Assembly (NCBI GenBank): GCA_031267375.1
Contig: JAIRZE010000050.1
Location: 1 to 17,694 of the forward strand
Length of the DNA stretch: 17,694 nt
Direction: 5' to 3'
From: Rickettsiales bacterium
Lineage (GTDB): Bacteria > Pseudomonadota > Alphaproteobacteria > Rs-D84
Both the position numbers and the translations under genes were made by a program. The notes below the pieces were generated by a model, which made no database searches, had not been told where the DNA came from, and worked only from the letters and a program-made list of their open reading frames with translations. This document shows, piece by piece, positions 6,734 to 13,389 of this stretch (the first letter of the stretch is position 1; each line of letters opens with the position of its first letter).

Positions 6734-6789
6734 GGGGTGGGGACGGCGGCGCCGTGTATTAGACATACATAAGCTGCCGTCCCCGCCCC
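6734..6789. other. Long GC-rich hairpin downstream of the 6815-7849 gene
   Basis: A 17-nt arm, GGGGTGGGGACGGCGGC (6734-6750), pairs along its full length with GCTGCCGTCCCCGCCCC (6773-6789) if two G-U pairs are allowed in plus-strand RNA. A further TGTAT/ATACA stem lies in the loop. It sits 25 bp beyond the stop codon of the minus-strand gene and has no T-run on the minus side. It may be a transcript-end hairpin or a relic of another palindromic element. Confidence 0.5.
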
Positions 6790-6814
6790 GCAGTTGATCC
6801 GAGAGGCAAAACGA

Positions 6815-7849
6815 CTAACTTGGGCATTTTGCTAATTCTTGCACGTCATTTTTGTACCGTTCATTGCAGCAGACTTTATTCTTCTTGCACTCAACTATGT
6901 TGCAGGCGCGGAATGACATTATCACATTATCACCATTTTTCTCGGCTTTAACCAGCGAATCCAAAGTCGCGCCCGCCGAATCTTTTACAGTACCGACGAC
7001 ATTATAATCATTTATCAAAGATTCTTTGCAAATGCCCATAACTGCCGCCACGGTCATATTGCTGGCGCCGCAACCGGTGCCGCTGGACAGAACAGGATTC
7101 GTCGCGGCGCAAGATTCGCATAACTTTGTAGTCGGATTCAAATATCGCCCGCCCAATACGCCCCTTTGAACTTTCAAGCACATAATGGCGCTGGAATCCA
7201 TACAAACATCCGGATTGCTGTCGCTGAATCCGGTCGGCTGCTTGCATTTGAATGACTGACAGCCGGACGGCGTGGCGCCGGTAATATAAAAAGGCTCCAT
7301 AGTAAAATCAGAATACTTTTTTCTGTCCAGAAGAATATGCGGAGTCGGCACGTCGGTACACCAGTTGATTTTGTCGCATTTGCCGCCACTGGGCGCATAG
7401 GTTGTGCCGTCGCCCTTATTGGTGCAATCAGAATTAGTTATGCATTCTTTTGTCCAATTATTGGTTGATGTGTCAATATTCCAAACGCTGCCGGATTTGC
7501 ACTGCCAATACCAGCAGGCGGAATAGAAATCATTTTTGTTCGTATCCCACAAAGGCTTTGGCGTTGCGGTATCCGGATTATATTGATGATAAGAATATCC
7601 GTCGCATAACATCTCTCCGCAGCTGCGCCAGTAATCGTCTTCAAAAAATCCGCCGTCTCTACAAGTGGTGATTTTCGGGAAATCGCAATACGAACGCGCG
7701 CCTTCGCCGCCTTTCCAACCTTTTTCGGCGCAGCTGTCATCGCAAGATACTTTCTTGTGGCGCACCGGGTCATTTCGGCAATCGTTGGCGTGCGACGCGA
7801 AGCAAAAGCAAATTCCGACAATTGCAAAAAATATATTTTTCATTTTCAT
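6815..7849 (-). CDS. Cysteine-rich secreted protein, unknown function
   Basis: 344 residues. MKMKNIFFAIVGICFCFASH with cleavage after ASHA or near it is a signal peptide. The mature part of about 320 residues has about 26 Cys (roughly 8%) in short spaced pairs: VSCDDSC, RSCGEMLC, SACWYWQC, SGCQSFKC, LCESC, RACNIVEC and KVCC. Aromatic and Asn/Asp/Gly-rich spacers suggest a compact disulfide-rich extracellular fold. It lacks the CMDQFC signature, so it is not a fourth member of the large paralog family. Two starts are possible (codons 1 and 3, ATG AAA ATG); I keep the first, with a GAG about 6 nt upstream. It lies between elements E3 (upstream) and E2 (downstream). I do not recognise the family. 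Confidence 0.82.
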   Translation of the reverse strand: MKMKNIFFAIVGICFCFASHANDCRNDPVRHKKVSCDDSCAEKGWKGGEGARSYCDFPKITTCRDGGFFEDDYWRSCGEMLCDGYSYHQYNPDTATPKPLWDTNKNDFYSACWYWQCKSGSVWNIDTSTNNWTKECITNSDCTNKGDGTTYAPSGGKCDKINWCTDVPTPHILLDRKKYSDFTMEPFYITGATPSGCQSFKCKQPTGFSDSNPDVCMDSSAIMCLKVQRGVLGGRYLNPTTKLCESCAATNPVLSSGTGCGASNMTVAAVMGICKESLINDYNVVGTVKDSAGATLDSLVKAEKNGDNVIMSFRACNIVECKKNKVCCNERYKNDVQELAKCPS

Positions 7850-7870
7850 TTTGTCTCACGCTTAATTTAT

Positions 7871-8026
7871 TAAGGCTCGGTGGTAAATCCCCTTCCCACA
7901 GGGAAGGGGTGGCAGGCGAAGCCTGACGGGGTAAGGGTAAAAAAAGCAATTTGCATTTATGACCCTTACCCCGCCCACTTCGTGGGCACCCCTTTCCGGG
8001 GGAAAGGGGAATTTAGACCGAGTTTA
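7871..8026. mobile_element. Nested inverted-repeat element E3, short form
   Basis: Left end TAAGGCTCGGTGGTAAATCC and right end GGAATTTAGACCGAGTTTA are imperfect inverted repeats. Side hairpins are CCCCTTCCCACAGGGAAGGGG, CAGGCGAAGCCTG, GCCCACTTCGTGGGC and CCCCTTTCCGGGGGAAAGGGG; inner arms are GGGGTAAGGGT / ACCCTTACCCC. Read on the minus strand, the loop starts GGGTCATAAATG, the same context that surrounds the DUF559 start codon in E1, which suggests E3 is an internal deletion of the long form. Confidence 0.7.
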
Positions 8027-8058
8027 ATCGCATCCAATGACTAACACCCTGCCCTCCC

Positions 8059-10323
8059 CTACAAGAAATAACAATACATATTATTCCAGATTCCTTTCAG
8101 GTTGTTTTCGCAGTTTACTTTGTACCATTGGTCGCTGAACACGCACTGCTGAGTCGTTATGTCGTATGTCGCGTATCCGAATCCGCCGGTTATGTCGTCG
8201 TAAATGCTGCACTGGCCCACCGCGTCATTAATCACGCACGCGCCCCAGCCCGTATTTGCGGATATTTCGTCAGTCCATCTTTTTACTATTGTAATTTTGC
8301 CACTCTCGCCGTCGGCCATTTTTTCGGAATTCGCCAACCGCGTCTGCAAACTGGTATTGTAAACCATCCATATTCCAGCGTACTTCAAATCAGTCGTGCA
8401 TATCGGCCGCAGGATTTTTTCCATATCCGTGAACAGCGATTCAAACACCATTTGAACATCGGCCTGAACCTGGGTGGAAAGCTGCTTTTCATCGGGGCGC
8501 ATACAAATCTGCAAGGCATAGTTCCATATCGCGCCGTACAATGAATTGGACTGATCCGCGCAAGATGTATCCGTCGGATTGGATTGGCAGAACCAGCTGC
8601 CGGGCACGCGTGTTCTGCAAGAATATGGATACGCGTGCGTCGTGTCGCTGCTGGGGGAAGCGCATATATCGCGCACATATTCTTCCAAAGTCGCCTTGCA
8701 GTTCTGGGCGATTTTCTGTTCCGTCGTATGGCCTGTCATTTCCAGCAGCTCGTTCATACCGTTTGTGCCGCCGCCGTAAAGATTGCTGCACGCTTCCAAT
8801 TTATCGCGGCACATCTGTTCGGACAATTCCAAGCGCGATCCCAGCAATTGCTGTTCCTTTACATTGCTGAAATCTTTCAGCTGTTTTGACTGAGTGTCAT
8901 AGCACACATTCACGATTTCCACACATTCGTCTTTGACTTGACGAATTCGCGATTGCTGGCCCTGATAAATTTCGGCGATCGCCTGGCGCATAAATTCATT
9001 CCAGACATCTTTTTCCAAATCGCGGCAGGTGTCCAGTCCGGTCTTTGCGAATTCTTTTTTTCTTTCCAGTTCCGCGACCAGCATACGATTCGTCTGGTTC
9101 TGCAAGACATCGCCGGACAAGGATGTAAGAGTTTCCAGCTGATAAAAATTGGGCGAATATATCGGCTCTCCGCTGGCGGCATTCAAGTATTGCCCCGTGA
9201 TGTCCAGGCAATGCACATAGTCCGGTCCGCAAGCCATTGGCGATGTTATATCTGTGCGCACGCGCGCTATGCAGCTGTTGATGCTGGCGGAATTATGCGC
9301 GTCATAGTTTTCCAGACGCGCGACATTCATTTCGCGCGTCGTCTGCCGGATGCTGCTGCCGGCCGCGGTTGCCTGCTTTGCCAAGGCATTGGACAAAGTG
9401 CTGCAATCGTTTTCTATGTACATTCCGTACGCCGACACGGCCATAGTCAATGTTGATTTTGAATCGCAGGATTCGCCCGCGAATTCCACGCATTGCGCGT
9501 GAACCGTGTTGTAAAGCTTTTCGCCGGACAGCGTCAGAATATCGGCGCCCGCGGCCAGATCTATGGTGCTCCAAATCTGGTTTATGTCGCCGGCGATGTC
9601 TAATTGGCCCGCGGTGGACAAAGCTTTGGACTTTGTACTGGAAAGCACGGCGGATATTCCGGATAATTGAGCTTGGCTGGCGGAAGTGTCTTTTTTAACG
9701 GCGGATTCGCCTTCGCTGGCGGATAACATAGCCTTTACTTCCTTGCCGGTCTTGTCAATGGCATTGATGTTCAGGTCCTTGAAATCTTGCAGCTGTTCTT
9801 TTGTCTGGGCCAGCGCGCGCTCTTTCTTTTTAATTTCTTCCAAACGGGACGAGCATACGCAACGGCGATACGATTCATCGCGGGCGGCGCAGAATTGATC
9901 CATACAGGTGAAATAAGCATCGCGGCAGGCGTTATATCCGCCGGATAGATTAGCTATTCCGGTTGTCGCCGCGCGGGAAATAGTTGCCGGTTGCCGGTTG
10001 CCGGTTGCTGGTAATGCCGCACGCGCGGTGGCCGCGCGGGAAACTTGCCCGGCTGTCGCCGCCCGACTGTTTGTTGCAGTGGCTGTGGGGTTTGTGGTGG
10101 GGCGACCTTGTCCCAAGGTCGCCTGTGAATAGCTTACTGCATTTGTCGCACGCGCGGTGGCGGCTCGCGATACGACTGAGGGCTGTCGGCTGTCGGCTGT
10201 CGGCTGCGCCGCGCGCGGATTATTGGTGGTGGTTGCCGCGCGGATGACAGAGTCTTCGCGCGTGGCGGCATTTGCGCAAAAACAAGCGCATAAAATCGCG
10301 GTGAAAATAAGGATTTTCTTCAT
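8059..10323 (-). CDS. Large cysteine-rich secreted protein, paralog C
   Basis: 754 residues. MKKILIFTAILCACFCANA is a signal peptide (cleavage near residue 19). Residues 20-130 are a low-complexity linker with repeated SRAAT-type motifs (near residues 28, 52, 87, 95 and 116) partly encoded by heptanucleotide repeats. Then comes C133-x6-CMDQFC(140-145)-x9-C155-x-C157, followed by a Lys/Glu/Gln-rich coiled coil (about 158-185), an IENDCSTL block aligning with the paralogs, CGPDYVHCLD, and paired cysteines to the C-terminus (CENNLKGIWNNMYCYFL). About 28 Cys are in the mature protein. There is no glycine zipper, unlike paralog B. No Shine-Dalgarno site is visible; a TGCTAACAT -10-like box (10333-10341) ends 9 nt from the ATG. 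It is 66 bp downstream of clpX on the same strand. Function unknown. Confidence 0.88.
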   Translation of the reverse strand: MKKILIFTAILCACFCANAATREDSVIRAATTTNNPRAAQPTADSRQPSVVSRAATARATNAVSYSQATLGQGRPTTNPTATATNSRAATAGQVSRAATARAALPATGNRQPATISRAATTGIANLSGGYNACRDAYFTCMDQFCAARDESYRRCVCSSRLEEIKKKERALAQTKEQLQDFKDLNINAIDKTGKEVKAMLSASEGESAVKKDTSASQAQLSGISAVLSSTKSKALSTAGQLDIAGDINQIWSTIDLAAGADILTLSGEKLYNTVHAQCVEFAGESCDSKSTLTMAVSAYGMYIENDCSTLSNALAKQATAAGSSIRQTTREMNVARLENYDAHNSASINSCIARVRTDITSPMACGPDYVHCLDITGQYLNAASGEPIYSPNFYQLETLTSLSGDVLQNQTNRMLVAELERKKEFAKTGLDTCRDLEKDVWNEFMRQAIAEIYQGQQSRIRQVKDECVEIVNVCYDTQSKQLKDFSNVKEQQLLGSRLELSEQMCRDKLEACSNLYGGGTNGMNELLEMTGHTTEQKIAQNCKATLEEYVRDICASPSSDTTHAYPYSCRTRVPGSWFCQSNPTDTSCADQSNSLYGAIWNYALQICMRPDEKQLSTQVQADVQMVFESLFTDMEKILRPICTTDLKYAGIWMVYNTSLQTRLANSEKMADGESGKITIVKRWTDEISANTGWGACVINDAVGQCSIYDDITGGFGYATYDITTQQCVFSDQWYKVNCENNLKGIWNNMYCYFL
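9983..10010. repeat. Heptanucleotide repeat (GTTGCCG x3 + GTTGCTG)
   Basis: It lies inside the low-complexity N-terminal linker of paralog C and encodes residues 105-114 (PATGNRQPAT). Confidence 0.85.
10183..10203. repeat. Heptanucleotide repeat (CTGTCGG x3)
   Basis: Three perfect units in the same linker of paralog C, encoding residues 41-47 (PTADSRQ). The unit sequence differs from the other repeat in the same gene but the length is again seven. Confidence 0.85.
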
Positions 10324-10389
10324 TCAAGATGAATGTTAGCAAAATTTGGATTTTCGTAGCAAGAGGAAAAAAGTATTTGTGAACTTAAA

Positions 10390-11745
10390 CTATGCCGCTT
10401 TCTTCACTTCGCTGAAAATTTCCAACGGCGGCTTTTTGCCTTGGGCCACTTCCGCGTCTATCACAATCTCGTCCAAGTCCGTTTTATCAGGCGCGTCAAA
10501 CATAGGCTGCAACAAAATCTTTTCCAATATGCTGCGCAGGCCGCGAGCGCCGGTTTTCCGCGCCGCCGCCAACTTTGCAATCTCTTGCAAACCGTCAGCC
10601 GTTATGGTCAGCCGAACCCCTTCCATATCCAGCATAGCAGAATATTGCTTCAAAACCGCGTTTTTTGGCTCTGTCAGAATTTTAACAAGCGCTTCTTCGT
10701 CCAAATGCGTCAAGGTCGTAATGACCGGCATACGGCCCACCAATTCCGGAATTAATCCGAATTTCACCAAATCTTCGGGCTGAATATCATCCAGTTTGTT
10801 CTTGGCCTCGCGCTCTTCTTTTGTTTGAACGACGGCGCCGAATCCGATGCCCGCGCGATCGGTCCCGCGCGCGCCGATGATTTTATTCAAGCCTTCAAAC
10901 GCGCCGCCGCAGATAAATAAAATCTTTGCGGTGTCCAATTGCACCGTGGTTTCGCCGGGATGCTTGCGCCCGCCGCCGCCGGCCGGAACATTTGCGACAG
11001 TGCCTTCTATCAGTTTCAGCAAAGCCTGCTGAACGCCCTCGCCCGAAACATCGCGCGTCAGAGACGGGTTTTCGGACTTGCGCGAAATCTTGTCAATTTC
11101 GTCAATGTAAATAATTCCTTTCTGGGCGCGCTCTACATCAAAATTGGCGTTTTGCAAAAGCCGCGTCAGAACGCTTTCCACATCGTCGCCAACATATCCG
11201 GCCTCGGTCAAAGTGGTCGCGTCGGCAATGGCGAACGGCACATCCAGAATACGCGCCAAAGTCTGGGCGAACAAGGTCTTTCCGGTGCCGGTCGGCCCTA
11301 TCATCAAAATGTTTGATTTTTGAATTTCAACTTTTGATTGAACTTCGGCATTTGTTCGCTTATAGTGATTATAAACCGCGACGGACAGGGTCTTTTTTGC
11401 TTCGTCCTGACCAATGATATATTCGTTCAAGAATTTGTAAATTTTGGACGGAGTAGGCAGTTTTGAAGCATCTTTTGTAATAGTGGTGCGAACATCGTCG
11501 GCCATAATATCGTTGCAAAGGCTGATGCATTCGTCGCAAATGCAAACATTGCGTCCGGAAACCAGCTTTTTTACTTCAAACATAGCCTTGCCGCAGAAAG
11601 AGCAAACCTGGGGCGCGGGCGCAACAGGCGCATCGGCGGCAGACGCAGATTCCGATACGGATTCAGCGGCGGATTCCGGCGGATTGGACGCAGTGGGCGT
11701 TTCCACTGTTTCCTGAACATTTTCGTTTATTATTTCTTCTGACAT
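10390..11745 (-). CDS. clpX: ATP-dependent Clp protease ATPase subunit ClpX
   Basis: 451 residues. ClpX is a hexameric AAA+ unfoldase that feeds tagged proteins to ClpP. The N-terminal zinc-binding domain has C48, C51, C70 and C73 (CSFC ... CICDEC). Walker A is GPTGTGKT (150-157), the GYVG pore loop is at 184-187, Walker B IIYIDEID at 211-218, the RKH loop at 260-262, the ClpP-docking IGF loop at 300-302 and sensor 2 GARGLRSI at 399-406. All key elements are present. About 35-45 acidic, Ala/Ser/Pro-rich residues precede the zinc domain; E. coli ClpX starts about 14 residues before it, so this is a lineage-specific extension. The start at 11745 is supported by the promoter at 11772-11799. clpP lies upstream but is separated by a DUF3800 gene. 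Confidence 0.97.
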   Translation of the reverse strand: MSEEIINENVQETVETPTASNPPESAAESVSESASAADAPVAPAPQVCSFCGKAMFEVKKLVSGRNVCICDECISLCNDIMADDVRTTITKDASKLPTPSKIYKFLNEYIIGQDEAKKTLSVAVYNHYKRTNAEVQSKVEIQKSNILMIGPTGTGKTLFAQTLARILDVPFAIADATTLTEAGYVGDDVESVLTRLLQNANFDVERAQKGIIYIDEIDKISRKSENPSLTRDVSGEGVQQALLKLIEGTVANVPAGGGGRKHPGETTVQLDTAKILFICGGAFEGLNKIIGARGTDRAGIGFGAVVQTKEEREAKNKLDDIQPEDLVKFGLIPELVGRMPVITTLTHLDEEALVKILTEPKNAVLKQYSAMLDMEGVRLTITADGLQEIAKLAAARKTGARGLRSILEKILLQPMFDAPDKTDLDEIVIDAEVAQGKKPPLEIFSEVKKAA

Positions 11746-11771
11746 AATTATTCTCTGTTTTATAATTCAGT

Positions 11772-11799
11772 ATTCTATCACAAATTTATCAGATTTCAA
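11772..11799 (-). promoter_or_regulatory. Promoter of clpX
   Basis: Minus-strand TTGAAA (plus 11794-11799), a 16-nt spacer, TAGAAT (plus 11772-11777) with upstream TGA (extended -10). It gives a leader of about 20 nt, so clpX can be transcribed apart from clpP. Confidence 0.6.
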
Positions 11800-11885
11800 T
11801 TTTTCCAAAGAATCTTTTCTTCTTTCGTCAGTTTGTAATCGTGCACATAAATCGGGCCGTAAAAGCTTTTTCATATTGTTTTTTC

Positions 11886-11914
11886 TTGACTTTATCACAA
11901 GTTCTGTGTATAAT
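11886..11914 (+). promoter_or_regulatory. Strong sigma-70 promoter for a short plus-strand RNA
   Basis: TTGACT (11886-11891), a 17-nt spacer and a perfect TATAAT (11909-11914). No plus-strand coding region follows, only a hairpin and T-run. Confidence 0.6.
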
Positions 11915-11920
11915 CTATGA

Positions 11921-11973
11921 CAGATAAGGGGGCAGTTCTGAGGTTTCGGAACTCGTCCCCCTTACATTTTTTA
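11921..11973 (+). ncRNA. Candidate short structured RNA (about 53 nt)
   Basis: Starting about 7 nt after the -10 box, the RNA folds as a basal stem TAAGGGGG/CCCCCTTA (11925-11932 with 11957-11964), an internal loop (C against CGT), an apical stem AGTTCTGA/TCGGAACT (11934-11941 with 11946-11953, one G-U) with GGTT loop, then ACA and six T (11967-11972). The whole transcript would be one hairpin ending in an intrinsic terminator. On the minus strand no T-run follows the hairpin, so it is not a good terminator for the DUF3800 gene that converges on it. No match to a known RNA family comes to mind. Confidence 0.45.
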
Positions 11974-12612
11974 TATAATCATAATACTGTTTTTATCACA
12001 TTTTTTCATCACGATTCTGTAATCCGTTGTATCGCTGCGCCCCATATGATGCCGCACCACAGGTGGCAACACCAGATCAGCCAGTTGTAACCCCAGCATA
12101 TTTTTCGTTTTTGATTGAATGTTAAAATCAGCCAGAAAATTGTTTTTGCATCCGCATTCAGATTTACCAAAGGCAATCATCATTTTTGCATCGGTTATTT
12201 TTCCGGCAGACTCAGCTATAATGCGAATCTCTTCATCAAAAGACTCTATAAATCGCGAAAAAGAAATTTCATACAAATCATCATTTGGCCCGAACTTCTT
12301 TTTATCAAAGATACAAATCTTAACCCTATATTTCATTATATCCATAATATGATTCAAACTATGTAAAAATTCAGCCCACAAACTTGGATTTTTTAAGAAT
12401 GAAAAACTGTTTTTCAATCTTACGATTTCGCTGGAATGCAATATTATTTCGTTTGTTCCAAAAAATTTTTTCTTAAAATCATTCATTATCTGCATATTAA
12501 ATTGCATATCATTTGAATCTATGATTACCCCTCCAAATGCAAATACTGGATAGTTGGAATCAATCCGTTTCATATTTGCATTCCCGCTTTCATCAAGATA
12601 TAAGGTTTTCAT
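11971..12612 (-). CDS. DUF3800 domain protein
   Basis: 213 residues. The N-terminal YLDESG (5-10), the middle FGGVIID (26-32) and ILHSSEI (57-63), and the C-terminal GLQLADLVLPPVVRHHMG (174-191) are hallmarks of DUF3800 (PF12686), a family with a predicted RNase H-like fold and conserved acidic residues (here D7, E8, D179). Biochemical function is not established; members are frequent in mobile and defence-type neighbourhoods. The ATG lies 3 bp after the clpP stop with GAAGG about 9 nt upstream, so it is cotranscribed with clpP. It is clearly richer in A/T than clpP and clpX, and its position between those two normally adjacent genes points to an insertion by horizontal transfer. Confidence 0.85.
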   Translation of the reverse strand: MKTLYLDESGNANMKRIDSNYPVFAFGGVIIDSNDMQFNMQIMNDFKKKFFGTNEIILHSSEIVRLKNSFSFLKNPSLWAEFLHSLNHIMDIMKYRVKICIFDKKKFGPNDDLYEISFSRFIESFDEEIRIIAESAGKITDAKMMIAFGKSECGCKNNFLADFNIQSKTKNMLGLQLADLVLPPVVRHHMGRSDTTDYRIVMKKCDKNSIMII

Positions 12613-12615
12613 AAA

Positions 12616-13200
12616 CTATGCCTTCTTCACCAGAATCTCATCTATCAATCCAAAGTCTTTTGCGGCGGCGGCCGTCATATAATTGTCGCGCTCTATCGCG
12701 TCCGCTATCACTTTTTTCGGCTTTCCTGTCCAGGCTGCATAGTCTTCTATCAATCTTTCTTTTAATCTAATCGCATTGTCCAGGTGAATCTTCATATCCG
12801 TTATCTGGCCCTGGGTTCCGCCCAGCGGCTGATGAATCATAATGTTTGCATTGGGCAGCGCGAACCGCTTTCCCTTTGCGCCACCGGCCAGAATAACGGA
12901 CGCGGCCGACGCCACCATTCCCATACCAATCGTAGAAACATCCGCCTTTATATAATTCATAGTGTCCAGAATAGCATAACAAGCGTCGGCATCGCCACCG
13001 GGACTTTGAATATACATAGAAATATCCTTGTTCGGATTTTCCGATTCCAGCAATAAAAGCTGAGCGATTACGATATTGGCCATTTGCACATCAAAGACGC
13101 CCTGAATCATAACAATGCGGTCGCGCAGCAGGCGGGAATAGATGTCAAAGCTGCGCTCTCCGCGCGGTGATTCTTCTATAACGACTGGAATTAAAGACAT
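12616..13200 (-). CDS. clpP: ATP-dependent Clp protease proteolytic subunit ClpP
   Basis: 194 residues, the normal length. ClpP forms the tetradecameric serine protease chamber used by ClpX. The catalytic triad is Ser98 (GMVAS), His123 (MIHQPLGG) and Asp172 (ERDNYM), with QSPGGD at 65-70 as the oxyanion/strand region and GAKGKRFALPN conserved at 107-117. The residues around the nucleophile are unusual: the common MGQAASMGA reads MGMVASAAS here, though the Ser is kept. The start has AGGA 7 nt upstream (13208-13211) and a strong promoter at 13224-13251. It is followed after 3 bp by the DUF3800 gene. Confidence 0.97.
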   Translation of the reverse strand: MSLIPVVIEESPRGERSFDIYSRLLRDRIVMIQGVFDVQMANIVIAQLLLLESENPNKDISMYIQSPGGDADACYAILDTMNYIKADVSTIGMGMVASAASVILAGGAKGKRFALPNANIMIHQPLGGTQGQITDMKIHLDNAIRLKERLIEDYAAWTGKPKKVIADAIERDNYMTAAAAKDFGLIDEILVKKA

Positions 13201-13223
13201 TCTAAAATCCTTTATTTTTAAGA

Positions 13224-13251
13224 ATTATACCACAAAAAAGCGGCTTTTCAA
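13224..13251 (-). promoter_or_regulatory. Promoter of clpP, embedded in the pgk terminator
   Basis: Minus-strand TTGAAA (plus 13246-13251), 16-nt spacer, perfect TATAAT (plus 13224-13229) with TGG before it (extended -10). The -35 lies in the loop and stem of the terminator hairpin at 13234-13257. Confidence 0.75.
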
Positions 13252-13257
13252 GCCGCT
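13234..13257 (-). terminator. Rho-independent terminator after pgk
   Basis: On the minus strand AGCGGCTT, loop GAA, AAGCCGCT, then a run of T (stem 13239-13246 with 13250-13257; T-run opposite 13234-13239). It ends the slt-rnhB-pgk transcript about 130 bp beyond the pgk stop. Confidence 0.8.
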
Positions 13258-13321
13258 GTGGATTTATTTATTATTATGTATCATTGTAAAAAGTATGATT
13301 TTTCTAAACGCCGCGGCCCGC

Positions 13322-13366
13322 GGCGTCATACCGGCGCAGGCCGGGATGACGCCCCGTTGGGGCGTT
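13322..13366. repeat. REP-like palindrome pair between pgk and clpP
   Basis: GGCGTCAT (13322-13329) pairs with ATGACGCC (13346-13353) around CCGG..CCGG, the same core as the mosaic at 5228-5342. It runs into a second hairpin ACGCCCC/GGGGCGT (13349-13365) whose flank TTTTAATTAA resembles the terminator at 5634-5664. Confidence 0.75.
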
Positions 13367-13389
13367 TTAATTAACATATGATTATTTTA

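Noticed and set aside
6815..7849. Fourth member of the CMDQFC family
   Set aside because: It is Cys-rich and secreted but lacks the signature, the coiled coil and the CGP motif.
5070..8026. CRISPR array
   Set aside because: The repeats are few, far apart, palindromic and of unequal length, with no regular spacers and no cas genes.
8128..10247. Several plus-strand ORFs of 60-170 codons opposite paralog C
   Set aside because: Antisense shadows in GC-rich coding sequence; no recognisable protein features.
11921..11973. Hairpin as a terminator of the DUF3800 gene
   Set aside because: On the minus strand no T-run follows the stem; the T-run is on the plus strand after a good plus promoter.
13349..13376. 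Plus-strand terminator between clpP and pgk
   Set aside because: There is no plus-strand gene upstream; the hairpin and TTTTAATTAA look like half of the terminator type at 5634-5664 fused to a REP-like palindrome.
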